From assembly GCA_947085405.1 (NCBI GenBank), contig CAMTWO010000015.1:18802-82801 (forward strand): a stretch of DNA of 64,000 bases, given 5' to 3'. Of the stretch, positions 1 through 7,830 are shown one piece after another (position 1 is the first letter of the stretch; every line of letters starts with the position of its first letter). A program made the position numbers and the translations under genes. This stretch comes from JASEGV01 sp947085405 (lineage in GTDB: Bacteria > Bacteroidota > Ignavibacteria > UBA10030 > BY39). The notes beneath the pieces are model-generated. The model did not search any database. It was not told where the DNA came from and worked only from the letters and a program-made list of their open reading frames with translations.

Positions 1-2085
1 GTAACCTTCAATCTTATCCGTATCGCGCGGAATGAAGAAATACCAAGGAGAACCGGGTTTTAATCTGTTATAAAGTTTTGCCTTCAGCGTATGTTTACTT
101 AGCCATTTATATTTTTCTTCCCTTAAACCATAAAGCTCTGAATGAAAAACTTTTGCCGGAGTTTTTAACGGAATAATTCCGCGAACAATTTCGGGTGCGC
201 GTGTTGATATTGCCTCTTCCACTATTAACTTCTTCTTAATGAACAATGCAATAGCAACACCCTGGCGTATATCAAAAACGTTTTCATCTTTGCCCCCTTC
301 TGGTGTGGTTTCCTTTTTTAAGCTGTTGCCGTGAAGGTCGAGAATATAAATCTCATCGAAAGTATTCATCAGGCTTTGACGCATTCCGCGGAATGTCGGG
401 TTATCGAGATAGCTGTGATTTGTAATCATCCCGACTATTCCAAACCCGGCTTTATGGATTTTCCACTGAGCAAAGCGTAGAAACTTCACATAATCGTCTT
501 GCAGCCAAAGTTTTTTTTCGCCAAGAGGTTCATCATCCACTTTATAATAACTCTGCGCACCGTCAAGGTCTTCCTTTAGTAATTTTTCAGTCCAGTCGTT
601 TATGTTAGAAGAAATTCCGCTGTAGGGTGGGTTTCCCACAATTACCAGCACTGGTTGCTTATTTTTCACTTCGGCGGCAAGATGGCTTTCTTCACTCAAA
701 GAACTTAGACCGGGTATGCTAATCTGTTCAAGGTCTTCAGTCTCAAGAGTATTTGTGAGGTAGAGTTTAAATCGTTCATCATCTTTTAACGGATAGCCGA
801 GCTCTTCAAATAAAAAGCCCATCTTTAAATGTCCGATTGCATAAGGCGCCATCATCAATTCAAACGCATAAAAGTTTTGCAGGATTTGTCCCCTTAATAA
901 TTGAATATCCACACCGCCTTCGCCATACCTTGAACTATATTCTTCAACCGCAATTTTAATTGCCTCAGCCGGAAAAGTTAATGTCCCCCCCGAAGGATCC
1001 AGTAGCGTAACATTCTCGTTTGCCAAACCATCGTAAAGTTCAAAATGGGTTTTAAGTATTTGATTAATTGAGCGTACTATGTAACCCACTACCGGTTCCG
1101 GTGTATAATAAACTCCCCGTTTCTCTCTGATTGAAGGATCGTACGCCGTAAGAAAGGTTTCGTAAAAATGAATAATTGGGTCTTTCCCTTTTCCTTCGGT
1201 GTAATAATCGTGCAGTATTTTTTTTACGTCTGTTACTTTCAATACTTCGGTTATATCTTCTATTATTATCTGCAAAGATTTTGGGGGTTCGCCCAAAGAG
1301 ATAAAACGAAAAACATCTTTCAATATTCCGATTGTATTTGGAATAAATTTGAAAGCCAGCTCACGATTGAAGTCGCTGTTTGCCCGCGTACGGGCTGCAA
1401 AAAGTCCGTAGGTAAGTGTTTGCGAATACAGGTCGGCGAATTGTTCTTTCGTTAGAGTGCCGATTAAATACTTTTTAAAAGCATCATAAAAACCGAGTAT
1501 CGCTTTTCTGCCGGTTTTTTCTTCTTCTTCTAACTCGATACTAACTACTTCATCTTTTAGAAAACGAGTTCTTTTTGCTAACTCGACTGCTAATGTTTTA
1601 GCGTTGTTAATTTTCGGTAAAGAAAAAGAAAAGAAAAGATTCAGTAAATCGTTCAACTCTTTTTCATTCTCGGCTGGGGGTGCTGTTTGAAGTTTCCGAG
1701 CTATTTTAGACCTGCCGATGGAGGTTTTTGCTATTAGTTCACCATCGCGGTAGAGCCGGAACTCATAAAAATTTGTGAGAATAATATTTGGAAAAGTGTT
1801 CAGATAACGTTGAAGCTGTCCTGTGTCCTCGATGTAGTCAAGGTTTTCGACGGATGGTTCTTTTGCTTCGATGTAGCCGGTGATATGATTTTTCCCGTCC
1901 CAAACTCTGAAATCGGGATTTCCTGCATCTGTCTTTTTTGGAAGGATGGTAATATCAACGTTCTTGATTTTATTAGCAACAGCAAAATCTAAAAGAAGTT
2001 TTTCAAGATGCTTATAGAAACTTTCTTCACGTGCATCACCTTTGTTAATAGTGTGTTGCAGATTTTCTAAATAAATTTTTAACAA
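1..2085 (-). CDS. One-chain type II/ISP-like restriction-modification enzyme (N-terminal 695 codons; C-terminus outside window)
   Basis: The reading frame is open from 2085 to the window edge, so the protein is cut off at its C-terminus. It should methylate adenine and cleave DNA in one polypeptide. The N-terminal part carries a PD-(D/E)XK-like nuclease signature (NPDFRVWD followed by GYIEAKEP). A methyltransferase core follows, with motif TPEPVVGYIVRS, SAM-binding motif LDPSGGTLTF (usually DPAxGTGTF) and catalytic motif IV NPPYSG near 640. No ATG is available. I chose TTG at 2083-2085 because AAAGG lies seven bases upstream and a stop codon lies a little further up. Neighbouring genes include other defence genes. 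The family call is firm; the exact subtype and target are unknown. Confidence 0.82.
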   Translation of the reverse strand, partial: MLKIYLENLQHTINKGDAREESFYKHLEKLLLDFAVANKIKNVDITILPKKTDAGNPDFRVWDGKNHITGYIEAKEPSVENLDYIEDTGQLQRYLNTFPNIILTNFYEFRLYRDGELIAKTSIGRSKIARKLQTAPPAENEKELNDLLNLFFSFSLPKINNAKTLAVELAKRTRFLKDEVVSIELEEEEKTGRKAILGFYDAFKKYLIGTLTKEQFADLYSQTLTYGLFAARTRANSDFNRELAFKFIPNTIGILKDVFRFISLGEPPKSLQIIIEDITEVLKVTDVKKILHDYYTEGKGKDPIIHFYETFLTAYDPSIREKRGVYYTPEPVVGYIVRSINQILKTHFELYDGLANENVTLLDPSGGTLTFPAEAIKIAVEEYSSRYGEGGVDIQLLRGQILQNFYAFELMMAPYAIGHLKMGFLFEELGYPLKDDERFKLYLTNTLETEDLEQISIPGLSSLSEESHLAAEVKNKQPVLVIVGNPPYSGISSNINDWTEKLLKEDLDGAQSYYKVDDEPLGEKKLWLQDDYVKFLRFAQWKIHKAGFGIVGMITNHSYLDNPTFRGMRQSLMNTFDEIYILDLHGNSLKKETTPEGGKDENVFDIRQGVAIALFIKKKLIVEEAISTRAPEIVRGIIPLKTPAKVFHSELYGLREEKYKWLSKHTLKAKLYNRLKPGSPWYFFIPRDTDKIEGY

Positions 2086-2154
2086 AGATAGACCTTTAAA
2101 TGATTTTTTGAATTACCCGATAATAAACTAACAAAAAAAAAGATTTACTTCCAA

Positions 2155-4935
2155 TCACCACTCAACAGTTCTCGAAGTTCCCCAACCCGGTCCTAAAAAT
2201 AGGCTGTTCAGAAATAATCTTTCTGTGCTATGGAAATATCCTCTAAAATTCGGCTCTCCGGCAAACAAAATTATCTGCCCGCTGCCCATCGATTCGCGTG
2301 TAATGTATGCTGTTTTTTGCCAGCGTTCTTTCGCTTCGGGCCACAGCAGTCCCGATATCCTAAGGTTTTTATTATCTGAAAACCGAGCGGGGGTTTGTAC
2401 CGGACTTCTCGATAAAAAGGCATTAGATGTGAACATAATTGCCGAAGTCTTCTTTCCTAATCCGAATGTAAGCCAATGTTCTTCATCCAAATCAACCGAC
2501 ATTATTGCGCCGCGGGGCATAAACAAACGCAAAAACTCATCCTGTCGTTCGAGGTTTTTTATATCGGGAACTTTTTTATCTTCCTGCTTCTTTTCGATTT
2601 CTGTATCACCCCAAATTTTTAAACTGTCGAGTTTAATATTTTCGTATTTTATTTCTGCTGCATTGGCTTCATCGTACAAACTAAGTTCATTCAAAGCTTG
2701 GTGTTGTAGTCGAACTTTGCTCATTCCCGAAGAAGTATCCGCGAGGAATGCTGCGGCGTTCCCGATTCCGATTAAAGTGCCGCCGTTCTCAATCCATTTT
2801 TTAATTTTACTTATTCCGTCTTTACCAAGTATTTGATTATAAGTTTGCGGACTGTTTGATGAAGGAAAAATCAGCACATTATATTTTCTCAAATCATAAT
2901 TAGCGAGACCTTCGGCTGTAATGATACTTATGCGCTGCTTTAATCTGTAATCCAAAAGATGCCACAGTGTTGAAAAGCTTCCTGTGCTAATTTGCCCGCC
3001 CGTAACTAAAGCGGTTCGCGGATATTCTAATAACACAAAATCGTTACCTCCTAAATCGGACCCTTTCGTGCTGAGTGCTGTATTCACACCGTAAATAGTG
3101 ATGCCGGTTGTCTTTGCAATATTTTGAATTTCATCTGTAAGCGAAGCCGGATTTTCAATCAGCCGCAATAAAATAGTGCCTCTTGAAAACGATTTACCTT
3201 CAATCTCAAAAGTTTCTTTCGCTGAACGGACTTTATATCCCTTTTCCAGTAAACTTGCCAACGCATCAACTGCCGAATCGTCGTAATACTCAAATATATA
3301 TCCATAAGTCGGTTTGGGATTTATGACTGCTCCCGTTTTTGTTGGTAAACTTTTAATTTGAGTTAACGAACCGGTTATCTTTTTATCAGTCCAATAACTT
3401 TCAACTCCATAAGCAATCGGCAGCGACCAAGCCATAACATCATACATCTCCGATTGTTTGTTTTTCTCCAATTTTTTTCTTTCTCTTTCGAGAGTTTCGG
3501 TATCCATCCGAGGGTCGAATTCCAAAATCGTTTTTGCAAGTCGCCCCATCGGTTGGTCAAGATTTATTATGTATGTTCCTTTAGGCAATATCTTTTTTAC
3601 AGGTTTCGTATTCCAATATCCAAACAAATTCCCAACTTCAATATCTTTGTCAGCAACATTAACTTCAATGTTTTGCATCATCAGTTTTTCGATTAGGTTA
3701 TTTAAACGAGTCCTGTTTTTATCGGGGATGAAAACGTAACTGTATGGTTCTCCCTTTTTAATGTTAAGATCTTTTTTTCGAGATTCATAAAATTCACTGA
3801 GTAAATTCTTTCGGTTAGACGCGGCAGTTGCGAGGTTTGCAAACGAGCTTACAAATTGTTGGTGGACAGCTTTGTGAAATGTTAGAATTGTACCGTCGGG
3901 GCGTTTAACTATCGATCCGTCTGTTTGTGCCTGCTCGTACAAAATTCCGATTGCACCGATGTAAAGCGACCAACCGCTGCCGTAACCGGGATACCATTCA
4001 TCATTCCATTCGCGTGTGTAATAATTCCAACCATATTTATCAAAAGCTTTAGCTTGATCTTTCGCGAAGGTGTTACGCCACTTGAAATTGAATTCATTCA
4101 TATTCGGATTGAACGGAGGACCTGCGGGCGAGAAGAGATATGTGTCGTATGAACCCATCTCATGCGCATCGACGAGAAGCTGCGGATTCCATTTCAGAAT
4201 TGTTTGCACACGTGCGCGGCTTTCGGGATGCACAAGCAAAAACCAATCGCGGTTCATGTCGAACAAATAATGGTTGCCCCGTCCCCAGGGCCAAACTCCT
4301 GTATGCTGAATTGCCTGTGCATCCGAATTTATAACTTCGCCCTGCCATTGCTGCATTTGTGCTAAATAACGTTCACGTCCATCCGGGTTTTCCATCGGGT
4401 CAATTAAAATTACCAATTCATTTTTTAGTTTGATTGTGGTTTCATCTGTTCCTGCTGCAAGTTGATATGCTAACTGCACTGCGGCATCGGGACTCGAAAG
4501 CTCGTCGCCGTGTATTCCGTAAGCCATCCAGGCAATTGCGGGTGTCGTTTCGATGAGCGTCTGAACTTCTTTATCGGATGAAATTTTTCTCGGGTCTGCG
4601 AGTTTCGAAATTGAATTTTGGATTTCAGTTAATTTCTTAAAATTATTTTCTGAAGTTATGATGAGATGGTAAAGCGAGCGACCCTCATAAGTTTTACCAA
4701 ATTCTATAAGTTGAACCTCGTTCGATTTTCCATCGAGTATTTTTAAGTAATTAACAATTGCGTCGTATCGGGTTGGTTTACTTCCAATTGGAAACCCTAA
4801 AAAAGATTCAGGTGTGGGAATATTAGTATTGTAAGTTCCGTTCGGATAGAAGGGTAAGTTTCGTTCCTGAGCGAATGAGGATGTGTTCGTTAGAATCAAA
4901 AGAACAGATAATAAAAGAAGTAAATGTTTCAACAT
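2155..4935 (-). CDS. Secreted zinc carboxypeptidase, peptidase family M14
   Basis: This 926-residue protein starts with a signal peptide (residues 1-22, cleavage after SSFA). The M14 domain covers roughly residues 55-370. The metal ligands are visible as HGDE (H142, E145) and VDAHEMG (H258), and the likely catalytic glutamate is E334 in GILYEQAQ. The remaining 550 residues form the long C-terminal region seen in Bacteroidota M14 proteins, including a class I amidotransferase-like stretch around 690-740. It probably trims peptides outside the cytoplasm. AAAGG precedes the ATG by about nine bases. It stands alone, 69 bp from the restriction gene. Substrate cannot be predicted. Confidence 0.9.
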   Translation of the reverse strand: MLKHLLLLLSVLLILTNTSSFAQERNLPFYPNGTYNTNIPTPESFLGFPIGSKPTRYDAIVNYLKILDGKSNEVQLIEFGKTYEGRSLYHLIITSENNFKKLTEIQNSISKLADPRKISSDKEVQTLIETTPAIAWMAYGIHGDELSSPDAAVQLAYQLAAGTDETTIKLKNELVILIDPMENPDGRERYLAQMQQWQGEVINSDAQAIQHTGVWPWGRGNHYLFDMNRDWFLLVHPESRARVQTILKWNPQLLVDAHEMGSYDTYLFSPAGPPFNPNMNEFNFKWRNTFAKDQAKAFDKYGWNYYTREWNDEWYPGYGSGWSLYIGAIGILYEQAQTDGSIVKRPDGTILTFHKAVHQQFVSSFANLATAASNRKNLLSEFYESRKKDLNIKKGEPYSYVFIPDKNRTRLNNLIEKLMMQNIEVNVADKDIEVGNLFGYWNTKPVKKILPKGTYIINLDQPMGRLAKTILEFDPRMDTETLERERKKLEKNKQSEMYDVMAWSLPIAYGVESYWTDKKITGSLTQIKSLPTKTGAVINPKPTYGYIFEYYDDSAVDALASLLEKGYKVRSAKETFEIEGKSFSRGTILLRLIENPASLTDEIQNIAKTTGITIYGVNTALSTKGSDLGGNDFVLLEYPRTALVTGGQISTGSFSTLWHLLDYRLKQRISIITAEGLANYDLRKYNVLIFPSSNSPQTYNQILGKDGISKIKKWIENGGTLIGIGNAAAFLADTSSGMSKVRLQHQALNELSLYDEANAAEIKYENIKLDSLKIWGDTEIEKKQEDKKVPDIKNLERQDEFLRLFMPRGAIMSVDLDEEHWLTFGLGKKTSAIMFTSNAFLSRSPVQTPARFSDNKNLRISGLLWPEAKERWQKTAYITRESMGSGQIILFAGEPNFRGYFHSTERLFLNSLFLGPGWGTSRTVEW

Positions 4936-5069
4936 AGACCAAACCTTTATTTATTGATGATAGAATGTAAGCAAGTAATTGATAAAATAATAAGAAAAGA
5001 AAGGGTGAATTACAATTAGTGTTTATTAGTGTCAATTCGTGTTATTCGTGGCTAATATTTCTGTCGAAT

Positions 5070-5467
5070 CTATTTCGGTAATTTGCCGAACCCTCCCCAC
5101 ACCCAGCGGTGGGCGCTGTGGAAAAATGACGCCGGTTCAGCGAACATGAGAATACATTCGCTGTGGACTACATTCATTCCGTTTTCATTGCAGAAGCGTA
5201 TCGCCTCTTCCGACTCAGCGCCTTGTTGTAACCAGATGTTTTTGATTCCTAGACTTGAAGCTTCTCGCACAACTTTTTCAGTCTCCACCGGTTTGGTAAT
5301 CACCAGCACACCGTCAACTTTTTCGGGTTAACGGGAAAAACCTGAAAACCTTTTGATTTCAGTTCTTTATAAACAATATTTGAAAACTTTTTCCCTGTGT
5401 GTGAAACACCAACAACAGCCAATTTCTTTTGAGAGAGGAATTCCTCAACTGTATTTTTTGAGGTCAT
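5070..5467 (-). pseudogene. CoA-binding protein (YccU-like) broken by internal deletion and frameshift
   Basis: Two frames together make one CoA-binding Rossmann protein. From ATG at 5467, frame one reads the N-terminal strand-loop-helix (KLAVVGVSHTGKKFSNIVYKEL, then FQVFPVNPKK) and hits a stop near 5304. The rest continues in another frame from VDGVLVITKPVETEKVV to the usual C-terminus HRWVWGGFGKLPK. By comparison with E. coli YccU, about 20 residues between PVNPK and VDGV are missing and the frame changes at the join. The family is small (about 135-140 residues) and cytoplasmic with no settled role. Either a real pseudogene or an assembly error; the protein as read cannot fold normally. Confidence 0.75.
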
Positions 5468-5505
5468 AAAAATTTTATATACTGAATTTATTTAGGGAGG
5501 AACCT

Positions 5506-5877
5506 TCAAATTAATCTTAATTGTTCGTTTGTTGTTTCTTGCTCAATAATTTTTTGGAGGTCTTGCGATAGATTTATTAAGTCAACACTAACGATTTGCC
5601 AGAGGATATTCAAGTTAACATCTTCGTAACCGTGGATAAGACGATTTCGGGTTCCGATTATTTCTTTCCAAGGAATATTTGGAAAACGTTCTTTGAACTC
5701 GGCAGTAACTTTATTAGCTGCCTCACCGATAATTTCTATTAAACGCACTAAAGCAAGAACAAGAAGTTCATCTGTTTCGTGATCAATTTTATTTTTCCCT
5801 TTGGTGAAGTGTAGTGCTTTGAGTGCAGCATCCAGCATGTGTCGGATTCTAATTAAATCGCTCTTAGTGCTTGGCAT
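5506..5877 (-). CDS. hepT: HepT-like HEPN ribonuclease toxin (DUF86)
   Basis: A 123-residue helical DUF86 protein. The HEPN catalytic motif is visible as TRNRLIHGYED (R-x4-H with a following tyrosine), the site that MntA partners are known to AMPylate in the HepT/MntA toxin-antitoxin family. I chose the ATG at 5877 because the longer reading from GTG at 5910 runs far into the upstream gene. With this start the overlap with the nucleotidyltransferase gene is 14 bp, which implies coupled translation. Function as an RNA-cutting toxin neutralised by the neighbour is from family knowledge, not shown here. Confidence 0.82.
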   Translation of the reverse strand: MPSTKSDLIRIRHMLDAALKALHFTKGKNKIDHETDELLVLALVRLIEIIGEAANKVTAEFKERFPNIPWKEIIGTRNRLIHGYEDVNLNILWQIVSVDLINLSQDLQKIIEQETTNEQLRLI

Positions 5878-6169
5878 AAATGATTTGTGCTTCTTTAACG
5901 ACTGCGTCACGGAAATATTTGCTTAAACTTTCCTTTGTGTGCAAATCGACTTTACGATGAAGCATTTCTGAAAGCTCTTCCTGTATGCGTACAAAAGAAA
6001 AGCCCGGTGTAAATCCCGGTAGAAATTCAACGAGAATATCGATGTCGCTATCGGCACTCGAATCCTCATGAATTAATGAGCCAAAAATCGAGAGATTTTT
6101 GATATGATATTTTTCACAAAAATTCTTTATTTCTTCACTCGTTAAATCTATAATATTTTTGTTTTCCAT
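5864..6169 (-). CDS. mntA: MntA-like nucleotidyltransferase antitoxin
   Basis: A 101-residue minimal nucleotidyltransferase of the DNA polymerase beta superfamily. The signature G30-S31 followed by D42-x-D44 (FGSLIHED, then SDIDILVEF) supplies the metal-binding aspartates. It lies directly upstream of the HepT-like gene and overlaps it, the standard order of the MntA/HepT module. In characterised systems MntA transfers AMP groups to a tyrosine of HepT and so blocks the toxin. Length and motifs are complete, so the module appears functional. Confidence 0.82.
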   Translation of the reverse strand: MENKNIIDLTSEEIKNFCEKYHIKNLSIFGSLIHEDSSADSDIDILVEFLPGFTPGFSFVRIQEELSEMLHRKVDLHTKESLSKYFRDAVVKEAQIIYAKH

Positions 6170-6253
6170 GGAAGTAATAAAAATTATCTGAAAATCTGTT
6201 TTATTATATCAAATTTTGAAATTAATATCAATTGAGTTGACATTTTGAATCTA

Positions 6254-6499
6254 TCATTCGGTTGATGAAGATGAGTCGATTTTAAAATCATCGCTTTCCA
6301 ATATTTCGCTCGCTTTTTTTGAATCATCCTCATTAACAAATAATTTTACCCCTTGGTAGGAATAGTTCCCTGTAATTACGCGGCCTAAATCGTCAGAAGA
6401 GATGATTGAATCAATTTCATAAATTGCGAGATAATTTTTTATCATCTCGGCTTCAAATCGGCTATTACATATTTTGATGCAAGTTAATTTGTTGATCAT
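6254..6499 (-). CDS. DUF2007 family small protein (putative signal-transducing protein)
   Basis: An 81-residue protein with the DUF2007 layout: an N-terminal segment on getting-at-the-substrate helices (RFEAEMIKNYLAIYEID), then SIISSDD, and YQGVKLFVNEDDSKKASEIL near the end. The fold is ACT-like and predicted cytoplasmic. The family is annotated as putative signal transducing, but no specific role is established. A short serine-rich acidic tail ends the protein. It stands alone, 84 bp upstream of the MntA gene on the same strand. Confidence 0.7.
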   Translation of the reverse strand: MINKLTCIKICNSRFEAEMIKNYLAIYEIDSIISSDDLGRVITGNYSYQGVKLFVNEDDSKKASEILESDDFKIDSSSSTE

Positions 6500-6918
6500 A
6501 GGACTATTAATTCTGCATAGGTTAAAATTTCAAAATCGGACTATTGAATAATACAAAAATTCGAGAAAAATCACAAAAAAGTTACAATTTTAATGGCTTT
6601 AATTTCAGTCGATGCCGTGTTAAATTATTGCACGCCTGCGTGCCGAAACATGCTCAAATCAGCACTACGGCGTGCAGGCACGAAGGGACACGGAGAACGT
6701 CGAACGTTCTAAAGGATTCACGAAGTTACACTGAGGAATTAATCTTCGTGGCTCTTCGTGCTTCTTTGTGGGGCTTCGTGTAAGTATTTTATCCTCCTGT
6801 CGGCTTGTGTAACCTTATTTTAATTCTTCAATAGATTTCAGATGTTCTTTTTTGTCCATTTCAACTCCAATTTGGTTGTGTGTTCTAACGGCGTCCGCTT
6901 GATTGGCTTGTGAGGCAA
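6500..6918. other. Intergenic stretch with dispersed repeat-like sequence, no gene supported
   Basis: About 420 bp without a convincing gene. A 79-codon open frame at 6544-6783 has no family resemblance. It runs through GC-richer text with an imperfect inverted repeat (CACGCCTGCGTGCCG near 6631 against CGGCGTGCAGGCACG near 6669) and a tract ending TTCGTGGCTCTTCGTG, a kind of CACGAA/TTCGTG repeat also present near 5028-5055. The motif TTCTAACGGCGTCCGC near 6875 resembles the CTAACGGA palindromes seen elsewhere in the window. Confidence 0.5.
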
Positions 6919-7827
6919 TTAATTCATATTGTTTAATAAAAGCAAACGATCATAAACATACTTCAATTCACTCTTATCATAATGATTTAGCAGTTTCATC
7001 TGGATGAAATCAACATTATAGCTACTATTCAGTTTACGCAGGCATTTATTGTGGTTACTTTTTTTGCAAAATTGACATTGTGGAATTTTATTGTCTTTGC
7101 AAGCATCTTTAAGGGTTTTTAATCTGCTGAATACTGAAGACGAATAATAAAATACTAGCCACTTGCCCTTAGAAATTCTTTTTAAAGTTTTTAGATTATA
7201 CTGCAGTGAATATTTTTTAGCAAAATAATCAAGATTTCTTTTTATCTTTTTTATTTTGGTCCAATGATGCCCGCTATACAAAAGCCCCGGACTATCGCTG
7301 TAACCTATGACAGAATTATAGTTTTTGATTAATGCATTTTTTAGTGCTTCTAATGAATAATAATAGAGCTCTTTCAATTTATGTTCCAAATCTGATTCAC
7401 AATAATCGAGAACTTCTTTTGAAATAGCTTTATTGCCATTGTTGGTTATTTCTCCTACGAGTATTTTTAAATTAGACCTTGAAATAAAATGACTTTCAAA
7501 AGAATAATACCTTAAGACAAATAAACCTTTCAATTTTGGTATAGAGTTTCTAAATCGTCTTACATCAGCGTCTATAATCCCAAGTATATATTTTTCATTC
7601 CGATCGTTTTCATTGATTTTTAATTGTAAATCTTCAATAGCTCTTATGACCTGAGCACATCCTTCTGAGTAATTGTTAATATTTTCAATAGCATAAACGT
7701 CATATTCTCTATTTATTTGTTCTACTAAATTCTCAAATACTTTTATATCATCACTACCTTCAACAATAATCATTGGTTTATCAACCATAATGGCAGTTGT
7801 AAATAGTTCTTCAATATCATAGTTCAT
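6919..7827 (-). CDS. ariB: TOPRIM/DUF4435 nuclease, AriB-like component of a PARIS-type defence system
   Basis: A 302-residue protein whose N-terminus carries the TOPRIM signature: IIVEGSDD (catalytic-type E23) and ILGIIDADVRRF (D86-x-D88). This fits DUF4435, the domain of AriB, the effector of the Phage Anti-Restriction Induced System. In studied PARIS systems AriB is held by the AriA ATPase and released as a tRNA-cutting nuclease when phage anti-restriction proteins are sensed. The C-terminal third has C243, C251, C254 and C262, a possible metal site. It starts three bases after the ATPase stop codon, so the two are translated together. An RloB or AbiL-like assignment is the main alternative. 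Confidence 0.78.
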   Translation of the reverse strand: MNYDIEELFTTAIMVDKPMIIVEGSDDIKVFENLVEQINREYDVYAIENINNYSEGCAQVIRAIEDLQLKINENDRNEKYILGIIDADVRRFRNSIPKLKGLFVLRYYSFESHFISRSNLKILVGEITNNGNKAISKEVLDYCESDLEHKLKELYYYSLEALKNALIKNYNSVIGYSDSPGLLYSGHHWTKIKKIKRNLDYFAKKYSLQYNLKTLKRISKGKWLVFYYSSSVFSRLKTLKDACKDNKIPQCQFCKKSNHNKCLRKLNSSYNVDFIQMKLLNHYDKSELKYVYDRLLLLNNMN

Positions 7828-7830
7828 AAT

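Noticed and set aside
1168..1455. Plus-strand open frame inside the restriction enzyme gene
   Set aside because: It is a shadow of the minus-strand gene, which has clear protein motifs over the same bases.
6544..6783. Open frame of 79 codons
   Set aside because: It runs through repeat-like sequence, shows no family pattern, and has no ribosome-binding site.
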